In this document: positions 29,092 through 41,058 of the stretch, in pieces
Position numbering within the stretch: position 1 is the stretch's first letter
Layout of the letters: every line of letters begins with the position of its first letter
The notes under the pieces: generated by a model
Seen by the model: only the letters and a program-made list of their open reading frames with translations
What the model was told of the DNA's origin: nothing
Databases searched by the model: none
Origin: Ficedula albicollis
Taxonomy: Eukaryota; Chordata; Aves; Passeriformes; Muscicapidae
DNA: 64,000 nt
NCBI RefSeq assembly: GCF_000247815.1
Contig: NC_021683.1
Coordinates: 6,495,880 to 6,559,879 of the forward strand
Direction of reading: 5' to 3'
Position numbers and translations under genes: made by a program

Positions 29092-32000
29092 CTGAAAAAC
29101 AGCAAACATGCCTTAGATAACCCAGAGTGAATTCCACTCTCATTAAGAACAACATAAAATGTAGACAACAGAGTAGATTCTGGCCAGAACCAACATAAAA
29201 CAACAGCTTATTTAGCAGTTGAAAGCATCTACTGGAAATTGCCTGAGACACAAGGAACAGTCCCATATAATGTAGCAGTAAAATTATTGGATAATTAGAA
29301 ATGAACAATAAACAAAAACAACTCAGAAAACACTCTGATGGTTTAAAGACACTGCTATGTAACTTACAAGTCACTTTATTTTAAATTTTAAAAAAAAGAT
29401 TTTGCCTTATATCCATAAAAGCATGATCAGTTTGGAGAAAATAATGTAGGATAAAATAATTCTGCATTAAAAGCAGAGCAACCCAACATCTTTTCCCCTG
29501 ATCATTTCGTCCAGGACTCACACGCAGCACACTTGCATTTAAGTGTTCAAGTAACTATGGATGAGTCTCACTGCCTCTTAAGCTTTTTTTTAGATTAAAA
29601 ATTGATGAATATAAAGGGGTTATAACCTTGGTAACTTGCCATCAATAGTCTTATATGTTTAAAAGATAAATGTAAACAAAGCCAAAATGAGTTCTGGCAG
29701 AGTATAATGTTTTTAAGTATACCCATGGCATGGCTGAACACAAATCAAAGTAACTAGTTGACGTTTTTTAATTGGGTCTGACAGAGTCATTAAACACCAG
29801 CTGTTTGTTATTAAAAAAAAAAGGAAAGAAACAAAGTAGTGAATGTTCTAAAGACATTTAGATGAAGAAAAGGAAATTTCCATAAAGCACTTCTCCTCCC
29901 AGTTCTTACAATTTCATTTATTAATTTACTGGTACATCTTAATATTAGAAAATAATATTACATTTAGTTACAGATCTATGTTTCATTCAGAGAAGCTACT
30001 AAAAATAAAAAAGGATTTAGCAAGCTCTTTTTAATACTCAGTTTTCAGAATCAGCTGGGGAGAACAGGGATAAACATAATTATAGTACACACTAGAAAAA
30101 TGTTTTAAAATATCTTTACTAATTTTGTATCTCATGCCCAGAAATGAAGAGATCAGCTGGAATTTCTACATTCATTCTGTGAGTGGAATTATAATACACT
30201 CAGAAAAAAGCAATACAGTATTTGAACTCAAGAGGAATCCAGGATGTTCTGTGCCTTGCAGAATTAGCCCTTCAATTTCAACAACAAAATTTCTCTTTCA
30301 TAATTTTCAGTTAGATAAAATACATTTCTGAAATTACCAGGACTATTCTGGGAGGAATTTCCTATATTCATTCCTCAAGTAATCACTTATGACACCAAAA
30401 ATAATCTATAAATAAAGCTCTTTGTGTGTTTCTGTATAAAGGAAACATGATGGCATATTTTGAGTCCAGTCCTGCAAGTGTGCTTATGTGAGTCAATCTC
30501 ATTGAATTCAAGGGAATAAGGGCTGTACAATCAAATTAACAACACAGAAATAAAGACAGAACGAAAGTCAACCTACTTATTATTCTGATTTTAATATGAT
30601 GTGCTTAAAGTACCCAAAAGCTTAATTTAAACAGAATTCATTTGTGCTGAATCCAAAGAAGTAACTAGAAATGAAGAGGGAACAAAGAGGCAAATAAATA
30701 TTTTGCCTTGGAGCGGTGCAGGATAGCATTTTCTGCTAACATGGGACTTTATTTTTCCCCTAACAGGGGGTCTTGACTCCAGCAAAAAGATCCAGTCAAG
30801 GTTTATGGAAGTAATTAGATACCAACACTTCTGTTTTACGACATGGTTTAAGGCTCAGAGTTCTCAAGTAGGTCAGGAAGAACGACTACCTAATAATACC
30901 TAACTAACTCCTTACATAAACCTCTTCCCATTAAACAGACTGGGGGTGGGGAAAGCACAGTTATTCCCAATGATCAGTCTAAGTGACAAGCTGCAAGACA
31001 TTTTTGGATTCCCTAGAAGAAGGGAAATTTACTAGTTGTGTTAATTATTTTATTCAAACACAGAATTTCCTTATGGCCTTCTCTAAACCTTGGCTGATCT
31101 CTCTGCCTTAACAATGAGCACTTTCAAAATGTTTTCAAAAACACAGATAAAGATGTCCAGAGATGTAAGCGCTGGTTACACACAGCATTTAATGCAGTGA
31201 AAAACAAAGATGTCATTTAAAATACTAGCAGAGATACAAACTTACAAGGGGGAACAAGCAGCTGACAATTCAACATAATCTCCCATTAAATAACAGCTCA
31301 TTTATACATATCCCATTGTGCCCTCCACATCTGGCAAGTGATTGGAGTTGGCAGATTTATTTCTAGAGCTATCTCTCCTGCCCTGCAGTAGCTGCCCTCA
31401 CTCCTAACAGGACTCTGCTACTTGCTTTCACAAACCTGGTGTGATTTGCAAAGATAAGGATGTCCAGATTTTGTTACCACCTAATTACTAGACATTTCGT
31501 GTCTTTTAACAGTGGGGAGGATTATTACTGGCATTTTCTATTGCTTCCTTTCATTTCAGCCATCATAAATTTAAAATGGTAAAAGTAAATCTATCTGCAG
31601 TGTGTCATTTATACCATAAGCCCCTGTGTTTGGAAGTGATAAAGGTTTCAGCCCGACCCTTGGCTGGACTCTCTCTACCAGGTCCCTGGGGTTACATTTT
31701 ATGGAAACATGATTAAAAAAAATAAGCTCCATTCTGGGTCACTAAAACATTTCAGAAATATGAAGACAGGGAAAAAAAAAAAAAAAAAAGGCACTCGCAC
31801 ACATTCTTCCTTTTAGTTTGCTAGAGCTACCACACATGACCAAAAGTGAAATAGAAATCAACAGTAATGTTTAAAGCTGGATGTTACAGGCTTAATCCTG
31901 TAGTCCTTGAACTAAATCAGCAAGGAGTAAGTGATTTGGGCCCAGTAAAATTCAGAACTGGGGCATTCATTTTGCACAAGGAACTTTATTTAAATCAAAA

Positions 32001-32685
32001 CCACCTTTTCAGTTATTAACACAACAACACAAACACATCTGAAATAAGGCAAACCTCATTAACATCTTTTTAGCCAACTGTACTTTTCCTGGCAGTAGAA
32101 AAGATGAGCATCTAACATTTTAATTTAAAAATTCACCAAAAGAGGCATAGCCAGATTTGTAATATGTATTAACTACACTGCTTCCCATTTTACAATTATA
32201 CAGCTAATGTCTGCATTGAATTCCCTAATTTCTCATTATAAAACAACTGGATTTCATCTAGCAGTTTTTAATTGCTTTGTTTCTCCTGCTAAAATATCTG
32301 CACATTCTTCTTGCTAAGATGTTGAAGTTGTTGAATGACAAATCAATATAGGTCATGCCATTCAGATTTAATCAATTATTATTCCATCTCCTCACAAAAT
32401 CAATGAGTGGTCTGAAATGCGGCGAAAATCTGCATTCACACAAAGAATGATCAAAAAAATATCTACATACTGTTATAAAACTAGAACATGCTTTATCCAG
32501 CAACAGAGCCAAATCCAGAAACATCCACAGGCATTAGTAATGCTTCTATTTTTAAAAAGATTACTCAAAGGCAAATGCTTGAGAGCAAGGACCTTCATTT
32601 TCAGGAACTTTCGTGGTTCTGCCCAAACTGTTTCGTGCTCTGAGGATTAAAGATTCCAGCAAAAGCAAAGTTAACATTGACCAAC
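29092..32685 (-). other. WWOX intron 7, complete
   Basis: The intron is about 3.6 kb with donor GTTGGT and acceptor TTTTTCAG. It is plain AT-rich unique DNA, with an A18-type tract near 31771-31789. I see no recognisable mobile element, RNA gene or coding sequence in it. Confidence 0.85.
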
Positions 32686-32687
32686 CT
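32680..32687 (-). promoter_or_regulatory. WWOX: WWOX exon 7 splice donor, sub-optimal
   Basis: The donor reads AG/GTTGGT on the minus strand. It keeps the invariant GT, the exonic AG and G at +5, but has T at +3 and G at +4 instead of the preferred purine and A. The donors of exons 6 and 8 are both the ideal GTAAGT. A weaker donor on a frame-neutral exon is the situation in which exon skipping is most easily tolerated. That consequence is inferred. Confidence 0.7.
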
Positions 32688-32871
32688 GTGGGACTCAGAG
32701 GACACCACGACAACCCTGGCAGGAGATGATTGGCGTAAAACATCTTCCAGGAGCTGGACAAGATAGAAATGCCCCAGGTGGTTCACCTGGAAGGTGGACT
32801 CCAGGCCATCCTCTGTCAAGGACCAGGGAACACCAAACACAGCAGCATTGCAGATCAGGATGTGGAGGGGC
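32686..32871 (-). CDS. WWOX: WWOX exon 7 (SDR domain, catalytic Asn and substrate Ser)
   Basis: This 186-nt coding exon corresponds to human codons 202 (last base) to 264 (first two bases). The translation runs from [12 protein letters not shown] through [15 protein letters not shown] to VVVSSESHR. It carries the SDR NNAG-like segment (CNAA), the catalytic-tetrad Asn (in QVNHLGH, Asn232 in human numbering) and the substrate-binding Ser260 (in SSESHR). The acceptor is preceded by a good pyrimidine tract and reads TTTGCTCAG/G. The donor CACAG/GTTGGT is weaker than those of exons 6 and 8. The exon length is a multiple of three, so skipping it keeps the frame but removes catalytic residues. No disabling change is seen. 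Confidence 0.97.
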
Positions 32872-33020
32872 CTGAGCAAATCAAAAGAGGACAAAGAAAT
32901 CTCAATTAAATATGTAAAATTGCACCTGTGTGTGAATGGGTTACAGGTGTGCCTTGGGTGCAGCTGATTGCAGTTGATTCCAGCAGACCCACTCAGAGTC
33001 CAGCTGAGCCTGGAGAAAGG

Positions 33021-33069
33021 CAAATAAATATAATAATGTATTTATTATAATAATAAAATAAAAATAAAG
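33021..33069. repeat. TAA-rich simple repeat
   Basis: An imperfect ATAATA/AAATAA microsatellite of about 50 bases lies roughly 150 bp upstream of exon 7 on the transcribed strand. It contains the short inverted unit ATAATGTATTTATTAT. Confidence 0.8.
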
Positions 33070-33259
33070 GGCAAAATGCCACACAGCGCTATCACGCTAA
33101 TTGGGAAACTGTCTCCATCTGGAGCATTTAGAAAAGAAACTTTTCCTGGGGGACAAGCAACTCCCACCACTTTCTTTTATTGGGTACATGACACATCCAC
33201 ACTTGGTAGGGGACAAGTGATTAAGAAATAAAAACACAATGCAAAATGTGTACACATTT

Positions 33260-33282
33260 CATACTTCAGCTGATGAAGTATG
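33260..33282. repeat. Perfect 9-bp inverted repeat
   Basis: CATACTTCA and TGAAGTATG surround the loop GCTGA in intron 6. It can form a short hairpin in DNA or pre-mRNA. No known family was recognised. Confidence 0.85.
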
Positions 33283-35293
33283 CTGTTGAAAAATGCAAGA
33301 CTGAGATGAAAAAATGAAAACATCCTCCAGAAGCTGTATTCTTTGGTGGAAAATCTGCATACAATATGAGATCCTTGAGACAGAATCCTTCCTCACTGAA
33401 CTCACCTAACCCAGTTTAAATAGAAATGCCATGGTAAAGGAGCTTGAAATGAAAGGGGAAGATTCTACCAAACTAAGCTAGAAAAGAACCTAGGCTGGCA
33501 CATACCTCTCTCATTCAAAAAACAGGTCCAGAAAACTTCAAATTCCTTGAGGTCTCCAGTGTAATCTCAGGATACTGCACCTTGCAGCCTTCCCAACCTC
33601 CACAGCAAGATCAAGGACAAACGCCCTTTCTGTTCTTTCTTGTCTTTTTCCAAACCCTTACGAAACACAGCAAAGTCTCTGGTCCTCGGACCTCAGATGG
33701 ATCTGCATTTGCTAGATTGCATCATCTCTGAGCAAACCTTGGCACCGACAGCGTGTTCTTGTCCTTGAGTCATTGCCTGATGCAGCAGAGCTCAGCCAGC
33801 TCTACCTGAGCTGAGAACCTCAGGTTTGAGAGCCTGCATCTGCCATATCCTGGTATCTTTAATTTGGAAAAGTCACACAAAATAATGACAGCCAAAAATT
33901 CCTGCACTAACACTTGTGATGTCCCAACACCAGAATATTAAGATCTGCCAGGTTTGTTTAGCCTATTCCATCCTCTTATGTCTTTACTGCAATCCCATGA
34001 GGCAAAATCAACGCTCGACATAAACTCTAATTCTGAAGGTAATAAATGAAGCACAATTAGGAAAAATAACTGCTTGCCCTCTGTCCTTCTCAAGTGCCAG
34101 CTCACAGCCCTACACATACAGGATGGCAGGAGACACCAAGTCAGAACCTTTCCCTATATGACTGAAGGACATGTACACTGCAGCTCTGAGCATCTGCAGA
34201 AGGAATTCTGGAAAACTATGTGAAACATAAAGCCCCAGGTTGTCCAACAAACCTAAGTAATTATATTCCTTCAGGCATGTTTGAAAGCACCAGATTTTGA
34301 TAGCTCAGTTCTCAAAAAAACATTTCAGGGAAAATCAAACACACCTTAGCTGAACACTGAAAGAAACACGTAAGGATGAACATAAAGAGTAGGTTGCATT
34401 TTCTTATTAAAATAAATGTTGACTTCCAGCCCATTGGGAAGTTACCAGTGTAGTGTGCTTCAATAAGGAGTTAACAATCTATTATCTGTTCCTTTGCCAA
34501 CTCGGACAATTTTAACCAAAAGCTGCAGAAGCAGAGTGAAACATCTGTGCACTTCGAGAGGCTCAGTGTCTGAAGTGCTGGATTTCTGATTTACCTTTTG
34601 GGCAGTGACACCCACACACAGAATATCTATGCACACATACTGCACCCACAAAAGAAACTGAAGATAAACAGGGACCTCCCTTACAAAGGCAAAGTTCCTT
34701 CTGTTCAAACCAAATGGCAAAAAAAGGCAGCTCTTTGATCTTTGCAGCCTCACTCAACACAGCACAGGATATTCACTGAGTTGTGCAGGATCTTTAGAAG
34801 GTAACAGATCTTTTGAGGCACTTTTAATCAAAATTATTTAAGCCAGAGATCATTTTGCCTGTTTTGAGACGCATCTGCCAAGAGAAAAACAAAGCTGCTT
34901 GAAGCTTGACAGGGCATGGAACTTTGGATGATTCACCACCTCTTATGAGACTTTATGAAAAGCTCTAGCAAGAATTTATTTACAGATTTGTGCATCTGCT
35001 GTTTCTCCAACACAGATGCAATTTCTGGTACAAGAGCCTCCTGTATGAGAACTGCAGCACATGAATGCAGCAGCAATACCAAAAATGCCATCACCTCCAA
35101 AACAAATATGACACTTTTTAAAAGACATCATTCTATTTGATAATTGTAATGTGCAATAGGAAGTAAGAAATCATAGACAGAAAGGATTCACATATTGCAC
35201 CTACCCAAACTGTAGTATCCTTCATTATTAGTATTTACACAATAACTACCAGAAAGGAAATGCACACTCTGTACCTAAATCTGTCAGCTCAAT

Positions 35294-35391
35294 GAATTAA
35301 AAAGAAGATTTTAGAATTATAAAATTTTTAAATTTAGTCAATTTTAATTTTTAGGTCATTTAATTCGAATTTATAAAATAAATAAAATTAC
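35294..35391. repeat. Very AT-rich block
   Basis: About 98 bases are almost entirely A and T, with only scattered G and C and many AATTTA/TTTAAA-type units. This is flexible, easily melted DNA. No repeat family was recognised. Confidence 0.7.
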
Positions 35392-35699
35392 GCTTCAGTC
35401 CATTTTATGAGATTTGTATTTTTCAAAGCCCATTTATTAGTTTTTCAAAGTAAAAGCAATTCAAATTTAAGAGACTGTAAATTAACACTATTTACAATAT
35501 TTTATAATAAAAAATCTGTGAAGAAATAGAAAAATAAATATGGAAACATTTTAAACAGTTATTGTACTGAAAAGTTAGTATCAGATTCCCTTTTAGAATT
35601 CTTTTATTTTTAATTAGCACTAGTGGTTTCAAATGCTAAATAAAAAAGGATTGTTTTTCCTAGATAACTCCACAGAAAAGAAACCTCAAGGGTTGTGTG

Positions 35700-35900
35700 A
35701 ATAGGCACTGATGTTGTGCTTCATTTCAGCATTTCATTTCTCAGGCTAAAGCCCCCTCTCAGATTTGGATCCGTGTCCATTAAGCGATCGGTGTCTCTCG
35801 TCAGACTGCTAACAAAGGTCCAATTACTGAAAATTGTCATCTAAGTTTTTGTGACCCGGCCATTTGCACACCAGGAAATGAATGAGATTACCTGGGTAAC
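35700..35900. promoter_or_regulatory. CpG-containing unique block, candidate conserved non-coding element
   Basis: Within an AT-rich, CpG-poor intron this block holds at least five CpGs in about 110 bases (around GATCCGTG, AAGCGATCGG, CTCGTCAG and GACCCGGCC). It also has homeodomain-like CATTAAG and CAATTAC cores and an AACAAAGG SOX-type site. Retained CpGs and dense factor-like motifs are typical of constrained non-coding DNA. This is a reading of composition only, and conservation was not tested. Confidence 0.35.
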
Positions 35901-37798
35901 AGCCACTGTGCAGTTATGAATTTCAGCCACAGATGACAGATTCTAATCTCAATGGTGCAGAGCTCTGTGTCACTGAACGTATCATTATGCAGGGACAAAA
36001 TTTTTAAGATATGTGACAATTCACACCACACATCTGGCACTGCAGCTTTGCTTTGTGACAGGAGTATTTTCAAGTGATAGCAGAACTGTGACCTTGATTT
36101 CACAAGTTCATTAAAAACATTGCTGTGATCTGCATGAGGCTTTCTCCTGAGCCCAAAAAAAAAATCCTCCCTCGCTTTAAAATAGTTTGTAATTCTACAT
36201 CAAAGGCAGAGCTAAGGCCAACAAAGGATGTCAGCAGCAAAGGAAATTTTCCATAGTGTTTACTCCTGGTATCGACATGACCAAGTGCTCCCTCTAACCA
36301 TGACATTCATTAGATGTTTTTGGAAACACCACAGCTTAGACCCTGCAGTGTGTTATGAAAATTTCCCTCTGTGAATCCTTAAATTGTCTTCAGGCAGTGA
36401 ATTACATCCCACCAAGGGAGCTATCAGGGGCCACCAGTGCCATGCAGGTGGGCACTGGGACCTGCAGGTGATCTGCTCTGCTCTACCACATAGTCACTGC
36501 TTCTTGAGACTCAGGAAAACACTGCTCCAACTGCGAGGTGCACAGCAATCCCAGAAAACCCTCACCGTGCTGCTGAGTGTACCTACAATGCAGTGAAAGG
36601 TAAAAAGCATGTAGAATTAGCCAGGACAATCTTAAATGTGAATACCTGAGCTGAAGTGGGGCTAATATTCTGTGCACTTCACAAAGCCTGTGATACTTTA
36701 CTAACCTTTGCACTGGGGAAGTCATTCAGATCTCACATGCTGTGCACAATTCACCATTAGAAGCAACTAAGCAATCCAACTCCTCTGCACTATTTGAAAA
36801 TACAGTAAGCGAATACATTAGAGAGATACAGAAATTAAATTGTTGCTATAAATCAGTTAGTTATGAAATTTAATAATCAATTTGTTAGCACCTGATGTAA
36901 AACTGTGATCTGTCAGCAGCCTCCCAAGCTGGCTGTGTGCAGCAGTAGATATTTCCAAGGGAATTAATTACTGATGATTTGCAAAGGTAAGAATAATATT
37001 TTTCAACAAATGTAGCCTGTGCACTAGGAGGTTAAACAAACACCACCAAAATGTCAACAGAGCTCTTGGCTTTGGTGTTCTCCCATTTCAAACGTAATGA
37101 AATAGTTAACCAGAGAGTATGCAAAGGGAATACTTTCAAATCTTCCCATGAAGCAGAATGTCACACCATCTGGGGCACTTCTCAAGTGATTTGAAAAGTT
37201 CACACTGTTTGGAATTACACAGAAATTCAACAGAAAAGGCCTCACCATATCCCCAAAGTCCCATAAGCAACTGTAGACCTCTGTCACGGCCAGTAAAGAA
37301 GGCAGAGCTGTGACTTCTCTTCCACAAAGAAGCAAAGTCACAGCCCACCAAACTTTTCCACCCCATAACCCTGAACACCCAGGTTGCTTTCTCTGAAAGT
37401 GGGAAAGTTGTTCTTCTTTCCGTGGGGGAATGCCTAGATACACAAAGGGAATATCCAACAGGCAAGAGAAGCTTATGGCTCTCCAGAAAACGGGGGAATT
37501 AAATAACCATCTCCAGAAATCCCCCTCACTTCTACAAGCAGTACTGACAGGAAACCAAACAAGAAAATCATTGTGTCAGGGTTCAGACAGCAGCAGGAAA
37601 ACTCAGAACCATGTATAACCTAATGCTGACACAAAAATATTTAAATGTTTATTTGTTTGATGTAAAAGAAAAACAAAAAAAGCACCGCTTAACTCAATGA
37701 ATTTTGGAAACAATGCTTAATGTCTAACTTCCCTTTCTCTAAAAATATTGGATAAAAGGTCAGCAAAAATACCCTTATTGCCAACTGCCAGCTGACAG

Positions 37799-38090
37799 AA
37801 ATGTGGATCCTTGTCAGACAGGCTTCATTTTAAGGCAAGCCTCTAACACAGGACTTAGAGCCCTGATGGATGACCTTGTGCTACAAGCAAGGAAAATTCT
37901 CTGCAATTCATCCTACTGGATTTCTTTGCAGGATTTGACACTGTTGATCAGCAAATACTTTTGCCCCACTTCCAAGAGATTAATGGGGGTGGACTGAAGC
38001 AATTCTGATTCTTCCTTCATGGCACATACATGGGAATTGCTATGAGCAGCTGCTCCTGTGCCTTCCTAATACATCATCTGCATACTGCCA
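37799..38090 (+). mobile_element. Ancient LINE reverse-transcriptase remnant (CR1/L2-type clade)
   Basis: Translation in one frame gives a segment resembling the region just before the first catalytic Asp motif of CR1/L2-type reverse transcriptases (GF.LRQ...TGLRALMDDLV.QARK, 37820-37895). After a frame change the next frame reads LLDFFAGFDTVDQQILL (37912-37962), the decayed equivalent of the very common LD.SAAFDTVDHxILL motif, and continues to a GLKQF-stop-FFLHG stretch that matches the usual LQWFxSFLxGR. The frameshift and in-frame stop show it is dead. I do not recognise the downstream YADD-containing part. No tail is visible and the edges are unclear. It is much older than the CR1 3' ends in this window, and the clade assignment is tentative. 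Confidence 0.7.
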
Positions 38091-41030
38091 TACAGGTCAA
38101 GCATCCCTCAATCATTATTCATTACCTCTCTTCAGTGTGCAATTTCATAAATGTTTGGAGAAGGAACAGAGGTCTCAACTGGTTTGGAACTAAACAGAAA
38201 ACATCCATTAGTCATGGTTTTCCCTTTATTATTTTTTCTTACATATATAGTGAGGGGACAACTATTAAAATATCCCCACATCATGCTGCACCTTCAGAAA
38301 TTAATAAGAGACAGCAGCAAGGAAAAAATCCAGAATCTGGTCATTTTCATTCAGCAGCCCATCTAAGGAAACTTCCTGCCTCAAAGTGGTGCTTCTTTTT
38401 CAAACTCTGGCAGCAAATCATTATTTACACACATTCACATGCAGTCACAAACAAGGGTGAGCCAGACCTAAAGAAATATTCATTTTTGCAAGAACAATGG
38501 AATGATTTGTTTAAATATACAAATTTCATTTTGTACACAATAAGGACTTACTAGAAAAAGAAAGCTACAAAAAAAAAAAGGGGGGAAAAAATGGTCAATT
38601 AGTACTTTTTACTACATATATGTAATGTTTCCAATTGAAAACAGTTAAACCCTTGGAAAATGTTTTTGGGACCATGGTTGATCATTCAAAGAGTAAAACA
38701 CCTCACGGACTTTGAGCATTTCCCTTGCCAATGACTCTTCACTGTTTTGCCCAGAGATTATAGAGCTGTAACAGAATTCAGAAAGCCCCTACAGCAGCTG
38801 TGTGCTGCCATTCAGACCTGAAAGATTCCATGCTGTGATGGAAATTAATGTACTTTGACATCCTCTGGGATTTTGGGGAACAGCTAATAAAGAAATACAA
38901 CCTTTTCAGTCTATTGCACAAATTTTTGGATTCTAAGATCCATGGCCAGTCTCAGGCCAGCAGTGAGGCTTCCCTACCCAAGTGCCATAAGATTCTGCCA
39001 TCTGTGTTTTAATTATCTCCCCTAGAAAGCATTTAACTAAATAGATTAAATATATTTTAATGTATATGTAATTAAATACTCTGGCCTTATAATTCAGAAT
39101 TTTTAGAAGGCAACATCAATTAAATGCACAGAGCTTCTCAAAACTCATTAAGCCATAATGCTCGAAATCCTTGGTATATCTGTGACAAAATATGTTTTAA
39201 CCAGTTATTAGTCATATTAATCATAGATATTTTACTTATTTAGGTGGTCAAAACAGCTTTCACATCTGGGGCATCTTGTGGAAATTTTTTAGGAAGACAG
39301 AGCCCCAAGTCATCTTAGACTCACCCTAGATTTAGGCACAGACATGGCTGAAAATGGGCACCAGAACTACCAGAGTGCTGGGCAGAAATTCTCTGGAGGT
39401 TTCTCAAGGTTTCTTCATTAGGGTAGAGTGAAGTGAATGCAAAGTATCCCAAGACAAATGGCAGGTTTGTAAATTTTGGACAGCACAATTATAGTCATTA
39501 AGCTATGTAAAAATACCAAACAAAATCTTTTTGTTAGTATTATGTAAAAACACTTCATAATTTTTGAAGATTAAACTGTATGCAAAGTTATGGCGAAGTA
39601 ATATGGACTTTACTTCAAAAAAAATTAAATATTCTGAGGCAAAAGGTATTTGCATGATAGAGGAGATAAAAGGAAAGGTGATCTGATGAAAACATCAGGA
39701 TCTCTGCCTCCAGGAAAAGGGGGAAGGGCTTAAGCCTCTGAGATTTTTAATTTTTCACTTATAAAATACTGGAAATAGTTTTTGGATCCACATGACTTGA
39801 CACATGCTACCACAAAGGGGTAATTGTGTATGAGAGCTTAAAAACAGAAGAAAGAAGAAAAACTATTTATGCAGAAAACCAATCCCTAGGCTTTAATAAG
39901 GCACAGCATCACCACAAAGACAAAAAAAACTTTTACCCTAATATTATTATGTACGTTTCAAATGTAGTCAGCCTTTGATCTTATTTAAATTTAAGATATG
40001 TGCTGTCTGAAACAGTAACTTCTGAGCTATGCATTTCTTCAATGTTCAATGTGGATATTTTTTGATATCTCAAAATGCTCAATGTTGTCCAGCAGTCTTT
40101 GCCTCGGTGGCACTGCCAGGATGCCAACTGTACTCTAAGCTGAGATGACAAATGCAAAATCTCAATTGTCACTAGTTTTAATTCACTTAAAGTAATTCTG
40201 TTAATGAAAAAGAGTTAACAGAGTTGTACAGTGATATAAAATATGTTCAGGTTTGGAAAGACAATAAGCAGTGGCAACAATCATCTCTGACAGAGATATA
40301 TCAACTACAGAACCATTAAATATATTGGCATAATGGCATCACTGATCATTCATCTGAATCATGTATTCATTTTTCCCAGATCTTTTTAGTTATATTTGTA
40401 ACAACTTGCTAAGCAGATCCCATTTTTATGTATGTATTCTCAGGTATGCACAGAATTTATCACACAGTATCTATGATTTAATTGTCATTCAATTGGAATT
40501 AAAAAATAACACACCTGCAATATGTCAGTTATAATATATGGAAATGCAGAAAAATAATATTCTGGATTGACTTTTCATCAGGCTCCAAAATCTTAATTGC
40601 ACCTGCAAGGTTTCAGCACACTTCTGCCTGCAGGATGAAAAATGAATAGTTGCAGAGTTTGGGGCCTCAGCTAAGGGAGCCAGCTGAAAACCTGGCCCAC
40701 TCCATTTTGGGTCTGGTTAGGAAAATAAGAAGAGACTAAACTTCCAAATGGAAAACCATAATTCATAACTGCTGTCTTTTCCATATTTCTACACACATCA
40801 TTAGTGAATAAACTGTTAGCATATGCCAGTTCTTACCACCAAAAAAAAAAACCTTCTGTTTTAAAGTACAGGAAAGTAACTGCAGTGAAGATCTACATCT
40901 GGAAGTCCTGCATAATTGTGAATTGCTCCTACCAATTCAGAAAATTCTAAGCAGTAGCTATTGGCAAACATTGTTTCGTATCTTTGGAGTAACTCAAGAT
41001 TTTTCAGGATGATTTCAGCTTTTTCCCTTC

Positions 41031-41058
41031 ATTGAGAGCATTAAATTGAGAACATTAA
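41031..41058. repeat. 14-nt tandem duplication
   Basis: ATTGAGAGCATTAA is followed directly by ATTGAGAACATTAA, one mismatch in 14. It looks like a small slippage duplication. Confidence 0.85.

Noticed and set aside
29092..29168. Upstream extension of the exon 8 frame to a Met at 29168
   Set aside because: The acceptor TTTTTCAG/A at 29092-29093 and the human exon boundary place the start at 29091.
32872..33023. Upstream extension of the exon 7 frame to a Met at 33023
   Set aside because: The conserved acceptor TTTGCTCAG/G marks the exon start at 32871. The upstream residues are intron translated by chance.
37054..37465. 109- and 134-codon overlapping frames on minus
   Set aside because: No recognisable domain, no consistent codon pattern and no supporting splice sites. 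Likely chance.
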